The notes under the pieces: model-generated
What the model was told of the DNA's origin: nothing
The model's input: the letters and a program-made list of their open reading frames with translations, nothing else
The model's database searches: none
Program-made: the position numbers and the translations under genes
Shown: positions 8,277-15,808 of the stretch, piece after piece
How the letters are laid out: the number at the start of each line of letters is the position of its first letter
Numbering within the stretch: the first letter of the stretch is position 1
From: an uncultured Lactobacillus sp.
GTDB lineage: Bacteria; Bacillota; Bacilli; Lactobacillales; Lactobacillaceae
DNA length: 62,348 nucleotides
Direction of reading: 5' to 3'
NCBI RefSeq assembly: GCF_947367085.1
Contig: NZ_CANBCP010000007.1
Location: 1-62,348 of the forward strand

Positions 8277-9443
8277 ATGACAACTACTTTTAAGAAACAC
8301 TGGTCAGATTATAAATACAATGACAATATGCTGCAAGATGCTTTGATTAAACACGTCATGGATTTGATGCCATATCGTATGAGTGATGAAGGCGAAGTGC
8401 TTGAAGTAATTATGAATATTAAGGAAAGCGACGAGCAAAGCTGGATTAGTGCTTGGAGTAATATGGCAGCTCATTTACAAAATCGAGCTCATCATTTTGA
8501 GAAGGATGGTAAGAAAATTAGTGCATCTAGCAGTTATTTACGTGCTTCGACTTATTGGCGAGTATCGCTAATGTATTTCGGTGATTGGCAAGATCCTCGG
8601 ATGAAAGATTACTCTCAAAGAAGCCAAGATTGCTATGATCGCTCTCTTGAATTAAGTGGCTATCCCGGTGAAGCGATAAAGATTCCTTATGAAAATACAT
8701 ATTTGCCTGGTCATTTTTATCGCTCACCATATGCTAAAGATGAAAAAGCACCGCTACTAATTGTAGTTCCTGGTCGAGACACCTGGGCAGATGACACTAT
8801 CTGGGTAACTGATGCGGCAATTAAGCGTGGCATTCATGCTTTAACATTTGATGGTCCCGGTCAAGGAATGGCTTTGAGATTGCAAAACTTAAAATTTAGA
8901 CCTGACTTTGAAAATGTGCTGGGACCAGTAATTGATTTTGCACAAGGATTAGATGAAGTAGATGACAATCGAATAGGCGCAATGGGAATGAGCTTTGGTG
9001 GCTTTCTAGTTCCCAGAGCTGCTTCATTTGACAATCGTTTGAAATTCATTATTTCTGATCCAGGCAACATGAACTGGGGTGGCATGATTGCTGGACGCTT
9101 AGAAAAAGCACTTAAAATGCCTGCAATGATCAGACCTAAGATGATTGACTTTGTTTTAAAAGATTATGAATGGAAGCACGGGGCAACTGATAAGACAATT
9201 ATTAATGAATTGCAAAAGTACAATAATACAGATATCGTTGATGATATTAGGACAAAGACTTTAGTATTAGATGGCTCTGCAGAGGTTACACACGGTGCTG
9301 CTAAAAAGTTCTATGATGCTCTGAATTGTCCTAAAGATTACATGTTGTTTGATGAAAATTCCACTGCGCAGCAACATACACAAATGGGTGGCTATGCCAC
9401 TGGAACGGAGTATATCATGAATTGGATTGAAGATAATATTTAG
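8277..9443 (+). CDS. Alpha/beta hydrolase (FrsA-like esterase)
   Basis: A 388-residue serine hydrolase with an alpha/beta fold after a helical N-terminal cap of about 140 residues. The nucleophile elbow is GMSFGG (S239); the oxyanion strand is LLIVVPGRDTW (160-170); likely acid and base lie in TLVLDGSAE and QQHTQMGGY near the C-terminus. The cap and length fit the FrsA/pseudooxynicotine-hydrolase group. It is the first gene after the divergent TetR and is followed 14 nt later by an NAD(P)-binding protein, forming a two-gene unit. The substrate cannot be read from sequence. Confidence 0.82.
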   Translation: MTTTFKKHWSDYKYNDNMLQDALIKHVMDLMPYRMSDEGEVLEVIMNIKESDEQSWISAWSNMAAHLQNRAHHFEKDGKKISASSSYLRASTYWRVSLMYFGDWQDPRMKDYSQRSQDCYDRSLELSGYPGEAIKIPYENTYLPGHFYRSPYAKDEKAPLLIVVPGRDTWADDTIWVTDAAIKRGIHALTFDGPGQGMALRLQNLKFRPDFENVLGPVIDFAQGLDEVDDNRIGAMGMSFGGFLVPRAASFDNRLKFIISDPGNMNWGGMIAGRLEKALKMPAMIRPKMIDFVLKDYEWKHGATDKTIINELQKYNNTDIVDDIRTKTLVLDGSAEVTHGAAKKFYDALNCPKDYMLFDENSTAQQHTQMGGYATGTEYIMNWIEDNI

Positions 9444-9457
9444 ATTGGTGATGTCAT

Positions 9458-10108
9458 ATGAAAATATTTTTAATAGGTGCTACTGGTCGAACTGGTACAG
9501 ATGTGTTAATGCAAGCTTTAGCACAAAATGATAAAGTTGTTGCTTACGCTAGACACCCACAGAAGTTGAGTGAACATTCCAACCTGAAGGTAATTAAAGG
9601 AGAATTGACTGATATTAATAGAATGTCTAGAGCAATGAAGGGCTGTGATGCAGTTTTAGTAACGCTGGGTAATCCAATGTCAAATAGTAGTGGTCGGCTA
9701 TTTGCTTTTGCAATTTCAAATATCATTAAGGCAATGGATAACTCGGGTGTTAAAAGATTAGTTAGTCTATCTGCTTTAGGTGTAGGCAAGACTTATGACA
9801 ATACCAGATATCCTTATAAAATGGGAGCTAAGGGATTCTTAAAGGGAAACTTTGCTGACCATGAAGCTGGAGAAAGTAAATTATTTGCGTCTGATTTAAA
9901 TTGGACAACTATACACCCGGGTCCACTATTTAATGGTGATAAAACTAAGAAGCCACTAGTGAGGGATGCCGAATCGGGATTCAAAATGCCAGGTGCACCT
10001 CGTACTTATCGTGGTGATGTAGCTCAAGTAATGCTTAGAATAATCAATAATCCGAAAACGTACGGCAAGCAGCTAATTATGTGCTCAAAACAAGATAATG
10101 TGAAATAA
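9458..10108 (+). CDS. NAD(P)-binding SDR-like oxidoreductase
   Basis: A 216-residue atypical short-chain dehydrogenase (NmrA/YwnB-like). The N-terminal KIFLIGATGRTGTDVL (2-17) is the dinucleotide-binding strand and glycine loop; RLVSLSALGVG and the later WTTIHPGPLFNG are typical of this group, which lacks a clear YxxxK. It lies 14 nt after the hydrolase gene and is probably co-transcribed and under the TetR gene. A redox or regulatory role is possible; no substrate is evident. Confidence 0.8.
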   Translation: MKIFLIGATGRTGTDVLMQALAQNDKVVAYARHPQKLSEHSNLKVIKGELTDINRMSRAMKGCDAVLVTLGNPMSNSSGRLFAFAISNIIKAMDNSGVKRLVSLSALGVGKTYDNTRYPYKMGAKGFLKGNFADHEAGESKLFASDLNWTTIHPGPLFNGDKTKKPLVRDAESGFKMPGAPRTYRGDVAQVMLRIINNPKTYGKQLIMCSKQDNVK

Positions 10109-10161
10109 GGAACATCATAAAAACATAGATCTGTTAATTATAATCATATTTTTACCCTTGC

Positions 10162-10193
10162 ATTATTAACAAAACCCCACTTTTGTTAATAAT
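10162..10193. promoter_or_regulatory. 13-bp inverted repeat, operator-like
   Basis: ATTATTAACAAAA and TTTTGTTAATAAT are perfect 13-bp arms around CCCCAC. The arms are AT-rich with no T-tail, so an operator is more likely than a terminator. It lies 54 nt after the preceding gene. Confidence 0.45.
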
Positions 10194-10217
10194 TAATTAC
10201 ACTGGTGGGTAAGGTAA

Positions 10218-10240
10218 TTGACAAAATGGTCATTTGTCAA
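10218..10240. promoter_or_regulatory. 8-bp inverted repeat overlapping a TTGACA box
   Basis: TTGACAAA and TTTGTCAA are perfect arms 7 nt apart. The left arm is also a consensus -35, so a bound repressor would block a promoter directed at the relic that follows. Confidence 0.45.
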
Positions 10241-10274
10241 AATAAGAACGGATGTATATTTACTATTAGCATAG

Positions 10275-10364
10275 AGAACTAAAGCTGCTATTGATCAACT
10301 AGAACAAATGAGCTGGATTAAGAAAGTTGGTTCTAGGCCTAAGCAACATCAATTGAATGTGTAG
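10275..10364 (+). pseudogene. Relic of a gene 3' end
   Basis: A 29-codon open stretch reading TKAAIDQLEQMSWIKKV then GSRPKQHQLNV and a stop, without start codon or ribosome-binding site. Its amphipathic helix and basic tail look like the last residues of a larger protein. It follows two operator-like repeats and precedes a terminator, so the body of a regulated gene seems to be deleted. The remaining DNA between 10109 and 10430 holds nothing else I can name. Confidence 0.35.
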
Positions 10365-10384
10365 ATTTTAGTGTACGCTAAAAG

Positions 10385-10427
10385 GCGTTACTTTATAGTG
10401 GTTAAAGCTATTGAGTAACGCTTTTTT
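10385..10427. terminator. Terminator, probably bidirectional
   Basis: GCGTTACT and AGTAACGC form an 8-bp stem with a 21-nt loop, followed by six T on the plus strand. It sits at the end of the minus-strand flavodoxin-fold gene. Confidence 0.65.
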
Positions 10428-10430
10428 ATT

Positions 10431-11015
10431 TTAGTGAAAATTATAGTGATTAATTTTATTTAGATATTCCTTTCGTTGCCTCAAAGTAGAATTTGTAACA
10501 CCACCAAAATGAATCCAATGACGATCTTGCATCCCTAATTGGTTGAGAGTTTTATTAATAAAAATACGTTTAATACCGTTTCCTAAAAAGAACTTGACAT
10601 AAAAAGTTGGTGAAGTTGAAGTAGTCAGAACATAAGTATGTTTAATGTTGGTTAATTCGCCATGAATGCCAGTTTTGCTTACAGTATGTGATAAGCCTTT
10701 TCCTTCTTTCATAACTTTGTCAATAAAGCCTTTAAGCATTGACGGGATACTGTTCCACCAAAGTGGAGTAATGAAAATTATTGCTGAAGCTTCTTTTAAG
10801 TAATTTAAGTATTTTGTTACTAGAGGATCATGAGTTTTGCCAGTGTGAAATAAACGTAACTCTTCTTTATCATAAATGGGATTAAATTGTTCCTGATACA
10901 AATCAATTACTCTAAAGCTTTTGTGATTATGAGCTAAATTTGATTTTACTGATTCTAAAATTGCATGGTTAAAACTTTTTTCGTAAGGATGACAATAGAT
11001 GATTAAGTAGTCCAA
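10431..11015 (-). CDS. NAD(P)H-dependent oxidoreductase, flavodoxin-like fold
   Basis: A 194-residue NQO/YwrO-type flavoprotein: N-terminal YLIIYCHPYEKSFNHAIL binds FMN/FAD phosphate, and FITPLWWNSIPSMLKGFIDKV is the family's central motif at about residues 80-100. Such enzymes reduce quinones or other electrophiles with NAD(P)H. The start is TTG at 11015 with AAGGAAAG upstream; no better ATG exists. A TetR relic on the same strand lies 70 nt upstream. The last codons and following bases recur as a duplicated fragment at 12340-12375. Confidence 0.85.
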   Translation of the reverse strand: MDYLIIYCHPYEKSFNHAILESVKSNLAHNHKSFRVIDLYQEQFNPIYDKEELRLFHTGKTHDPLVTKYLNYLKEASAIIFITPLWWNSIPSMLKGFIDKVMKEGKGLSHTVSKTGIHGELTNIKHTYVLTTSTSPTFYVKFFLGNGIKRIFINKTLNQLGMQDRHWIHFGGVTNSTLRQRKEYLNKINHYNFH

Positions 11016-11084
11016 TTTAATTCTTTCCTTTCAAAAATTGATCTAATGTGTATTCCAATAATTGTGCGTTCTAGTAAGTAATTG

Positions 11085-11165
11085 CTATTTAGATGAAGGG
11101 GGTTGATAATCGTTAGTGTCGATTAGGTGAATAGTTTGATTTATAAGTTGTTCTTCTGTTGTCAT
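11085..11165 (-). pseudogene. Truncated regulator start (TetR-like remnant)
   Basis: A 26-codon reading frame (MTTEEQLINQTIHLIDTNDY, then six residues) with a good ribosome-binding site (GAGGA, 5 nt before ATG), then an early stop. The start resembles the first helix of a TetR-type repressor, but no HTH follows. The operator-like palindrome just upstream is intact. I read this as a regulator whose body was deleted, leaving promoter and start; a genuine microprotein is the alternative. Outside this frame and the palindrome, the 11016-11429 gap holds the LytTR-type repeats listed separately. Confidence 0.4.
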
Positions 11166-11206
11166 TTTTATCCTCTTTTTTATAATGCTGTTATTTCTAC
11201 GATTAA

Positions 11207-11225
11207 ATGATAACACCGTTATCAT
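11207..11225. promoter_or_regulatory. Palindromic operator, TetR type
   Basis: ATGATAAC and GTTATCAT are perfect arms around ACC, 42 nt before the truncated frame; one more A-T pair extends the arms. The shape and position fit an autoregulated TetR operator. Confidence 0.55.
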
Positions 11226-11305
11226 TACGCTGCAAAAAATTTATTATAATGCGAGCTAAGGAGAGTAAAAATTCGATTAATAGCCTGAATATAAGTAATG
11301 ACTTT

Positions 11306-11352
11306 ACCATATTTATTAAAAAAGGCACCATTTAGTAAGAGTTTTCAACCAA
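11306..11352 (+). promoter_or_regulatory. Three ACCA half-sites 21 bp apart, LytTR-type
   Basis: ACCA occurs at 11306, 11327 and 11348, exactly 21 bp (two helical turns) apart, followed by AT-rich sequence each time (ACCATATTTA, ACCATTTAGT, ACCAATTATT). LytTR proteins bind direct repeats on one helix face. The same spacing recurs before the second LytTR operon (17231-17262). Confidence 0.45.
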
Positions 11353-11429
11353 TTATTAACATCTTGTTATTTGTGCCACTTTAATTGTTATACTTAGCTT
11401 ATCTTTTAACAAAAGGAGAATAACTGTTT

Positions 11430-11864
11430 GTGAAGATTAATTGTCATGTTGATAGTTCGCTAGATGAGGAACATGGCGAAATTTGGGTTCGCCAAATCAC
11501 TCCAGAGCTGACAAATCTACTTAACTATTTGAATGGTCATAAACAAGTTTTATGGGGTTACGCCGATGGTGAACTAAAACCTATTAACTATCAAGATATT
11601 TTTGCCATTCAAACGAGCAGCCAAGGAGTTGACATTACTACAATTAACCACCATTACAAGTACCATAAACGAATTTCAATTTTGAAGAATGAATTAAATG
11701 CAGATTTTATTGAAGCGTCCCAAAGTGCTATTTTCAATTTTCGTCATATTGATCACTTAGAATTGCTTGATAATGGAATGATTAACGTTATTCTGAAGAA
11801 CCATCAACGTATACCAATAAGTCGTAGGAAAGTTAAAAATTTGAAAGAGAGGTTAGGCATATGA
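11430..11864 (+). CDS. LytTR domain transcriptional regulator
   Basis: A 144-residue regulator with a C-terminal LytTR DNA-binding domain (about 45-144: INYQDIFAIQTSSQGVDI, then FIEASQSAIFNFRHIDHLEL, ending in ISRRKVKNLKERLG). There is no receiver domain. The start is GTG at 11430 with AAAGGAG upstream. It overlaps the following DUF3021 membrane protein by 4 nt (ATGA). This pairing is the known LytTR regulatory system layout, in which the membrane partner holds the regulator inactive. Unlike the second copy at 19044, no transporter is attached. Upstream ACCA repeats suggest autoregulation. Confidence 0.88.
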   Translation: MKINCHVDSSLDEEHGEIWVRQITPELTNLLNYLNGHKQVLWGYADGELKPINYQDIFAIQTSSQGVDITTINHHYKYHKRISILKNELNADFIEASQSAIFNFRHIDHLELLDNGMINVILKNHQRIPISRRKVKNLKERLGI

Positions 11865-12307
11865 AAAAATATCATTTGTTGCTAATTAATGGGATAGCTC
11901 TGGGTGAATTATTTGGATTAGTATTCTCTCTCTTCTTTAGTTACCTCTATGGTTTAAATAATTATGTTCCTTCAGCTCCAACCTTTACAGATCATTTTAC
12001 GCGTCCACTGAATGCCGTTTTAGTTTCAGTAATTTTGTGGGGTCTAATGGGATTAGTCTTTAGTGCTGGTGCATTAGTATTTAAAGTGAATTATTGGACA
12101 CTTCGTAAACGTACGATTGTAAATTTTGCTGTTTATTACTGTGGATTTACCCCTCTAGCAATTCTGGCCGGCTGGTTTCCTTTAAATGTAACTAATTGGC
12201 TATTTTTCACTGGAATATTTGTCCTCGTTTACGTTTTAATGTGGATGATAAATATGTATTTGGTCAAACGAGAAATAAAACGAATCAATCAAAAAATTAG
12301 AAGATAA
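11861..12307 (+). CDS. DUF3021 membrane protein, LytTR partner
   Basis: A 148-residue integral membrane protein with four predicted segments (about 9-30, 51-73, 88-108 and 116-134) and a basic C-terminal tail (YLVKREIKRINQKIRR) in the cytoplasm, as in the DUF3021 family. It is translationally coupled to the LytTR gene. In characterised LytTR systems the membrane protein is an inhibitor of the regulator; the signal it senses is unknown. Confidence 0.85.
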   Translation: MKKYHLLLINGIALGELFGLVFSLFFSYLYGLNNYVPSAPTFTDHFTRPLNAVLVSVILWGLMGLVFSAGALVFKVNYWTLRKRTIVNFAVYYCGFTPLAILAGWFPLNVTNWLFFTGIFVLVYVLMWMINMYLVKREIKRINQKIRR

Positions 12308-12339
12308 TGCGCACAGGTCCCAATATTTTGCGTTTTTTT

Positions 12340-12375
12340 GATTTTAGTGAAAATTATAGTGATTAATTTAGATAT
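12340..12375 (+). repeat. Duplicated 3' end of the flavodoxin-fold gene
   Basis: The stretch starting ATTTTAGTGAAAATTATAG matches 10428-10469 (stop region of the oxidoreductase) except for a 4-nt gap, including a T-run before it. It is not coding here and looks like a recombination scar. Confidence 0.65.
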
Positions 12376-12405
12376 TAACAATCAAAATTACAGTTTATTG
12401 TAAAC

Positions 12406-12417
12406 TTGTATATACAA
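12406..12417. promoter_or_regulatory. Palindrome before doc remnant
   Basis: TTGTATATACAA is a perfect 12-bp palindrome immediately upstream of the toxin fragment, the size and position expected of a toxin-antitoxin operator. Confidence 0.45.
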
Positions 12418-12460
12418 AATGTATAATTGTAATTACAAAGAGGCGGCGAAAGGATTGAGT

Positions 12461-12745
12461 ATGATTACCCAGCAGCCCAAACGGGTTTTGTTTGGACATG
12501 AACTATATCCAAACATTTGGCTTAAAGGGGCTTTTATTTTACAAAAAATTACTAAGAAACATATCTTTGCGGATGGAAATAAGCGAACAGCTTATGTTGC
12601 TACTAAACTATTTTTGAAAAAGAATGACTATCATTTTGAATTATCTAAGAAGGAAGGCATTATAATGATGCTTGAAGTAACTACCAAAGAAGACAATGAA
12701 AAAAGCTCGCAATTAAATTTGCGAGCTTTTAGTATAAGTGATTAG
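12461..12745 (+). pseudogene. doc: Doc (death on curing) toxin, 5'-truncated remnant
   Basis: The Fic/Doc active-site motif HIFADGNKRTAY is intact, and the preceding LFGHELYPNIWLKGAF matches the family. Roughly the first 30 residues are missing, and no antitoxin gene is present. The frame also reads straight through the terminator hairpin at its end, so the C-terminus (after about LEVTT) is not original. ATG 12461 has AAAGGA 6 nt before it and could still be translated; the frame is open from 12419, and its first codons (MYNCNYKEA) may be leftovers of a Phd-like antitoxin. Doc phosphorylates EF-Tu through this motif; without helix 1 the toxin is probably dead. Confidence 0.65.
12701..12730. 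terminator. Bidirectional terminator
   Basis: AAAAGCTCGCAA and TTTGCGAGCTTTT form a strong stem with a short loop. It lies inside the reading frame of the doc remnant and 20 nt before the stop of the minus-strand XRE gene. It is closely related to the hairpin at 5982-6010. Confidence 0.8.
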
Positions 12746-12751
12746 ATGAAT

Positions 12752-13726
12752 CTACTCTGCTTTTTCCCTGAAAAAGAAATATGTAAATAAGCAATAAACT
12801 ATAAAACCTAAGTATAGGATATTAGCAGAATTAATGGTGTTAATTACATATCTATCAAAAATATAAGCGAGTCCCAAAACAACAAAAAGATAGCCCCAAC
12901 TGCCATAGATGAATAATCGATGTAGATTAGGTGGGAGATGCTTTTTATGTTTGATTAAAAGAGAAAGATAATTTCTTTGAAACGCATAAAATGCAAATAA
13001 GTATAAGGCTATGCTAAGAATTAGGAAGGTTATGCCCCAAGTAATAAGTGATCCCATACTAGAAAAGTGACTAAAGCCATTGATCATTGGCCCAATAAAA
13101 CTTAAAACACTTAAAATGCTAGCAACGACAATGAATTTATCGTAAGTTTGATGAAATTCTTCAATTGTAGATGTCAATTTATTTCTTTGCTCAGGAATAT
13201 CAAAGTTTTGCTGCTTCAGATGATTAAATTTACGCATAACAAGAAGACTATAAATTAATAGTCCAAACGCAATTGCAAGGGTAGCAACTGCTGCTGCATA
13301 TCCGGTCATAGCAATAATCTGATATAGCTGCTTATTTGACTCGAAAAATCCTGCCAAAGGCATGCCAAAAGAAATCCATACAGGACTGAAAACAACAAGG
13401 GCTGCAGCTAAGGCACGCAAGTTTGAACTTTTCTTAGCAGCAGATAAATATTTTTGCACTAAGTCATCAGATAAAATAGGGAGCTTTTCATCTACTGGTA
13501 CATCTTCTAGCTTTATTTCAAAAGATGGCGCACCACTTTTCAACAAATAATCTGTAGTAACACCGAACAGCTCTGATAAATTAACGATTTTTTCGATATC
13601 CGGAATAGATTGATCACTTTCCCATTTAGAAACGGCTTGGCGGCTGACATTCATTTTTTCAGCTAAGGTTTCTTGAGAAAGATTATTCTTTTTACGCAAT
13701 TCTGCGATTTTTTGACCTAATCTCAT
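12752..13726 (-). CDS. XRE-family regulator with membrane domain
   Basis: A 324-residue protein with a Cro/CI HTH ([32 protein letters not shown], residues 2-60) fused to about six membrane segments, beginning near residue 100 ([19 protein letters not shown]) and ending [12 protein letters not shown]. The start chosen is ATG 13726: GGAC lies 10 nt before it, whereas the ATG at 13747 is upstream of that site and would add only MKKGHLI. Membrane-bound XRE regulators are common in Firmicutes and are thought to read envelope signals. Inverted TTGCA/TGCAA repeats upstream suggest autoregulation; the divergent gene at 14014 is a candidate target. Confidence 0.85.
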   Translation of the reverse strand: MRLGQKIAELRKKNNLSQETLAEKMNVSRQAVSKWESDQSIPDIEKIVNLSELFGVTTDYLLKSGAPSFEIKLEDVPVDEKLPILSDDLVQKYLSAAKKSSNLRALAAALVVFSPVWISFGMPLAGFFESNKQLYQIIAMTGYAAAVATLAIAFGLLIYSLLVMRKFNHLKQQNFDIPEQRNKLTSTIEEFHQTYDKFIVVASILSVLSFIGPMINGFSHFSSMGSLITWGITFLILSIALYLFAFYAFQRNYLSLLIKHKKHLPPNLHRLFIYGSWGYLFVVLGLAYIFDRYVINTINSANILYLGFIVYCLFTYFFFREKAE

Positions 13727-13777
13727 GATTAAATGTCCTTTCTTCATTTGAATGATCTCAATTTATAAAAAATCTTA

Positions 13778-13816
13778 GTTGCAGACAACCACTTTTTGTT
13801 TGCATAGCATGCAACT
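13778..13816. promoter_or_regulatory. Candidate XRE operator cluster
   Basis: TTGCATAGCATGCAA (13800-13814) is a perfect 6-bp-arm palindrome. AGTTGC at 13778 and GCAACT at 13811 form a second, wider pair, and GGTTGCAAA follows. All lie between the XRE gene and its divergent neighbour. Confidence 0.5.
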
Positions 13817-14013
13817 AATGGTTGCAAATTGGGTGAAAGAGTAAAAAATCATACTGAAGTATTAATTATAAACCTTTATGGGACGGTTTTTATAAGTATT
13901 ATTTCCTAGGAAATAGGTCAAAAGAAAATAGGAGTGATTTCAGATAGGAAAAACCTTTATACTTAAGATAGATAAAGACATTTATAAGTCAGTAAAAGGA
14001 GAAAGAGCGACTT

Positions 14014-15153
14014 TTGACTAAAAAGAAATTAATAAAAAAATACTGGTGGCTTGCTGCTATCTTAGTAATAATTTTGTGTGGAATATTTTTTCTACCTTGG
14101 AACTCCAAAAATAAAGTCCCTGTACATCATCGCTTAAAAAGGCAGCCTGCCTTAATTGATAATACAAGCACTCGTCCAGCAGCCTATTCAACAAAGCAAT
14201 TTAAGGAGGTCTTGTCTAAAAATTATCCTGATGTATACAAAAATTTGAATTTTAAGCAAAAACCGACTTTTTATGTAATACCGGGTTTGATTCAATCAGC
14301 AGCAATTAAATATACTCCACCAAATCAGGGAAAACCTGGGATTGCTTATGACATGGATCCACAAGGTCTAGCGATAATTCACCACAAATATTTAATTATT
14401 TCCGCATATAGCAAAAGTAAAACTTTTGACTCAGTTCTTTGGGTACTCGATTTTAAGACGGGCCAGTTTGTAAAAACAATTGCTTTAAACAATATTGATC
14501 ATGTCGGTGGTATCGCCTATGATGATGACCACGATCGCTTATGGGTAGCCACGATCAATCAATATCAACGAGCCCAAGTTCAATCAGTGACTCTAAAAGA
14601 AATTGAAAAGTATGATTTAAAAAAGCAAAAACGTCCGATCAAGTTTGAACATGCAACCAATTTAGCAGCTCCATTAAAGACATCATATTTGACTTATCAT
14701 AAGCATAAACTTTATATAGGTTATTTTGACAAAATTCATGGTGGGCAGCTTTTTGCTTATAAGCTTAATAAAAAAGGTTTGTTCAAAAAAGATAAAAAGG
14801 AATATGATTTTGCCTTTCCAGATGAAAATTGGTCTACATATTCTCAAATTCAGGGAATAAGTTTCGACAAAAAAGATATTTTACTATCTGAATCGTATGG
14901 TGACTTTAATTCCCAACTATTAATTTTCAAGAATAAATTAGATAAGCCTAATTACAATCTTGATCCAGCTGAAGCTGATAAGATCATTGTTTTACCGCCG
15001 TATTTAGAGCAGATTATCGGAAAAGATGGAGAAATATACCTACTTTTTGAATCTGCTACAGCATTATATCGTCAAAATCCTAACGTAGTCCACATGGATC
15101 GGGTCGTTAAGTTAAAAGTTAAATTTAAAGATGGAGTGGCTACTGAAAGATAG
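14014..15153 (+). CDS. Membrane-anchored extracellular protein, probable beta-propeller
   Basis: A 379-residue protein with a basic start and one strong membrane segment (about 9-28, WWLAAILVIILCGIFFLPW) and no lipobox or sortase motif; the rest should lie outside the cell. The body has repeated strand pairs such as YLIISAYSKSKTFDSVLWVL, HVGGIAYDDDHDRLWVATIN and QIQGISFDKKDILLSESYG, typical of YncE/SMP-30-like propellers. It starts with TTG at 14014 with AGGAG 12 nt upstream, rather far. I do not recognise a named family. It ends 23 nt before an acetyltransferase gene. Confidence 0.7.
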   Translation: MTKKKLIKKYWWLAAILVIILCGIFFLPWNSKNKVPVHHRLKRQPALIDNTSTRPAAYSTKQFKEVLSKNYPDVYKNLNFKQKPTFYVIPGLIQSAAIKYTPPNQGKPGIAYDMDPQGLAIIHHKYLIISAYSKSKTFDSVLWVLDFKTGQFVKTIALNNIDHVGGIAYDDDHDRLWVATINQYQRAQVQSVTLKEIEKYDLKKQKRPIKFEHATNLAAPLKTSYLTYHKHKLYIGYFDKIHGGQLFAYKLNKKGLFKKDKKEYDFAFPDENWSTYSQIQGISFDKKDILLSESYGDFNSQLLIFKNKLDKPNYNLDPAEADKIIVLPPYLEQIIGKDGEIYLLFESATALYRQNPNVVHMDRVVKLKVKFKDGVATER

Positions 15154-15176
15154 CTACAAAATAAGGAGAGTTAATA

Positions 15177-15677
15177 ATGTCGTTAATAATTAGAACGGTA
15201 AGAATGTCCGACCTAGACGCAATTGTTGAGCTTGAATCAAGCGCTTTTGACATGCCACAAGAGATGACGAGAAAAGATATGATTGGTCGAATTGAAAATT
15301 ACCCTGATACCTTTTTAGTTGCACAAAAAGATGGCAAAGTAGTGGGACACGTTTTTGGTCCCGCAGCCGTGGATCGCTATATCAAAGATGAATTGTATTT
15401 TAAAAATCATCCTAATCGCAAGGAGGATCAGTACCAGACTATCTTAAGCTTAGCCGTTTTGCCTGAAGTGCGAAAAAATGGAATTGCGACACAATTACTC
15501 ATGCAAATGGATAAGATTGCTAAAAAAGCAGGCCGAAAGGCTGTTTCACTAACTTGCTTACCAGAATTATTCAATTTCTATGAAAAGCGCGGTTTTGTCA
15601 ATGAGGGAAAGACCTCAGAGGACATCCCTGATCCTGATGGGGTAAGTAGTTATAACATGGTCAAAGAGTTGAAATAA
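15177..15677 (+). CDS. GNAT family N-acetyltransferase
   Basis: A 166-residue acetyltransferase. The acetyl-CoA-binding motif lies in LSLAVLPEVRKNGIATQLL (Q/RxxGxG/A type), followed by LTCLPELFNFYEKRGF, the usual C-terminal helix and strand. It resembles small-molecule or peptide-directed GNATs; the substrate is unknown. Ribosome-binding site AAGGAG precedes the ATG. A degraded second copy of its last 40 codons lies at 17028-17157, after ogt. Confidence 0.85.
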   Translation: MSLIIRTVRMSDLDAIVELESSAFDMPQEMTRKDMIGRIENYPDTFLVAQKDGKVVGHVFGPAAVDRYIKDELYFKNHPNRKEDQYQTILSLAVLPEVRKNGIATQLLMQMDKIAKKAGRKAVSLTCLPELFNFYEKRGFVNEGKTSEDIPDPDGVSSYNMVKELK

Positions 15678-15808
15678 GAAGCCACTTGTGAAGGATGCGC
15701 TAATTTTTCCCATTGTTAAGTGCAAAATTTCGTGATATAACAACTAATATCTTAGGTACTTGCAGGCGATACCTAGCACAACATTGCCGTTGACAGAAAG
15801 GATATTCA

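Noticed and set aside
12340-12418. Second copy of the flavodoxin-fold gene
   Set aside because: Only the last few codons and the downstream T-run are repeated; the sequence diverges straight after and has no open frame.
15752-15776. TTAGGTA/TACCTAG repeat before the amidotransferase as a riboswitch
   Set aside because: A single 6-7 bp stem with an 11-nt loop and no terminator or conserved core; not enough to support a regulatory RNA.
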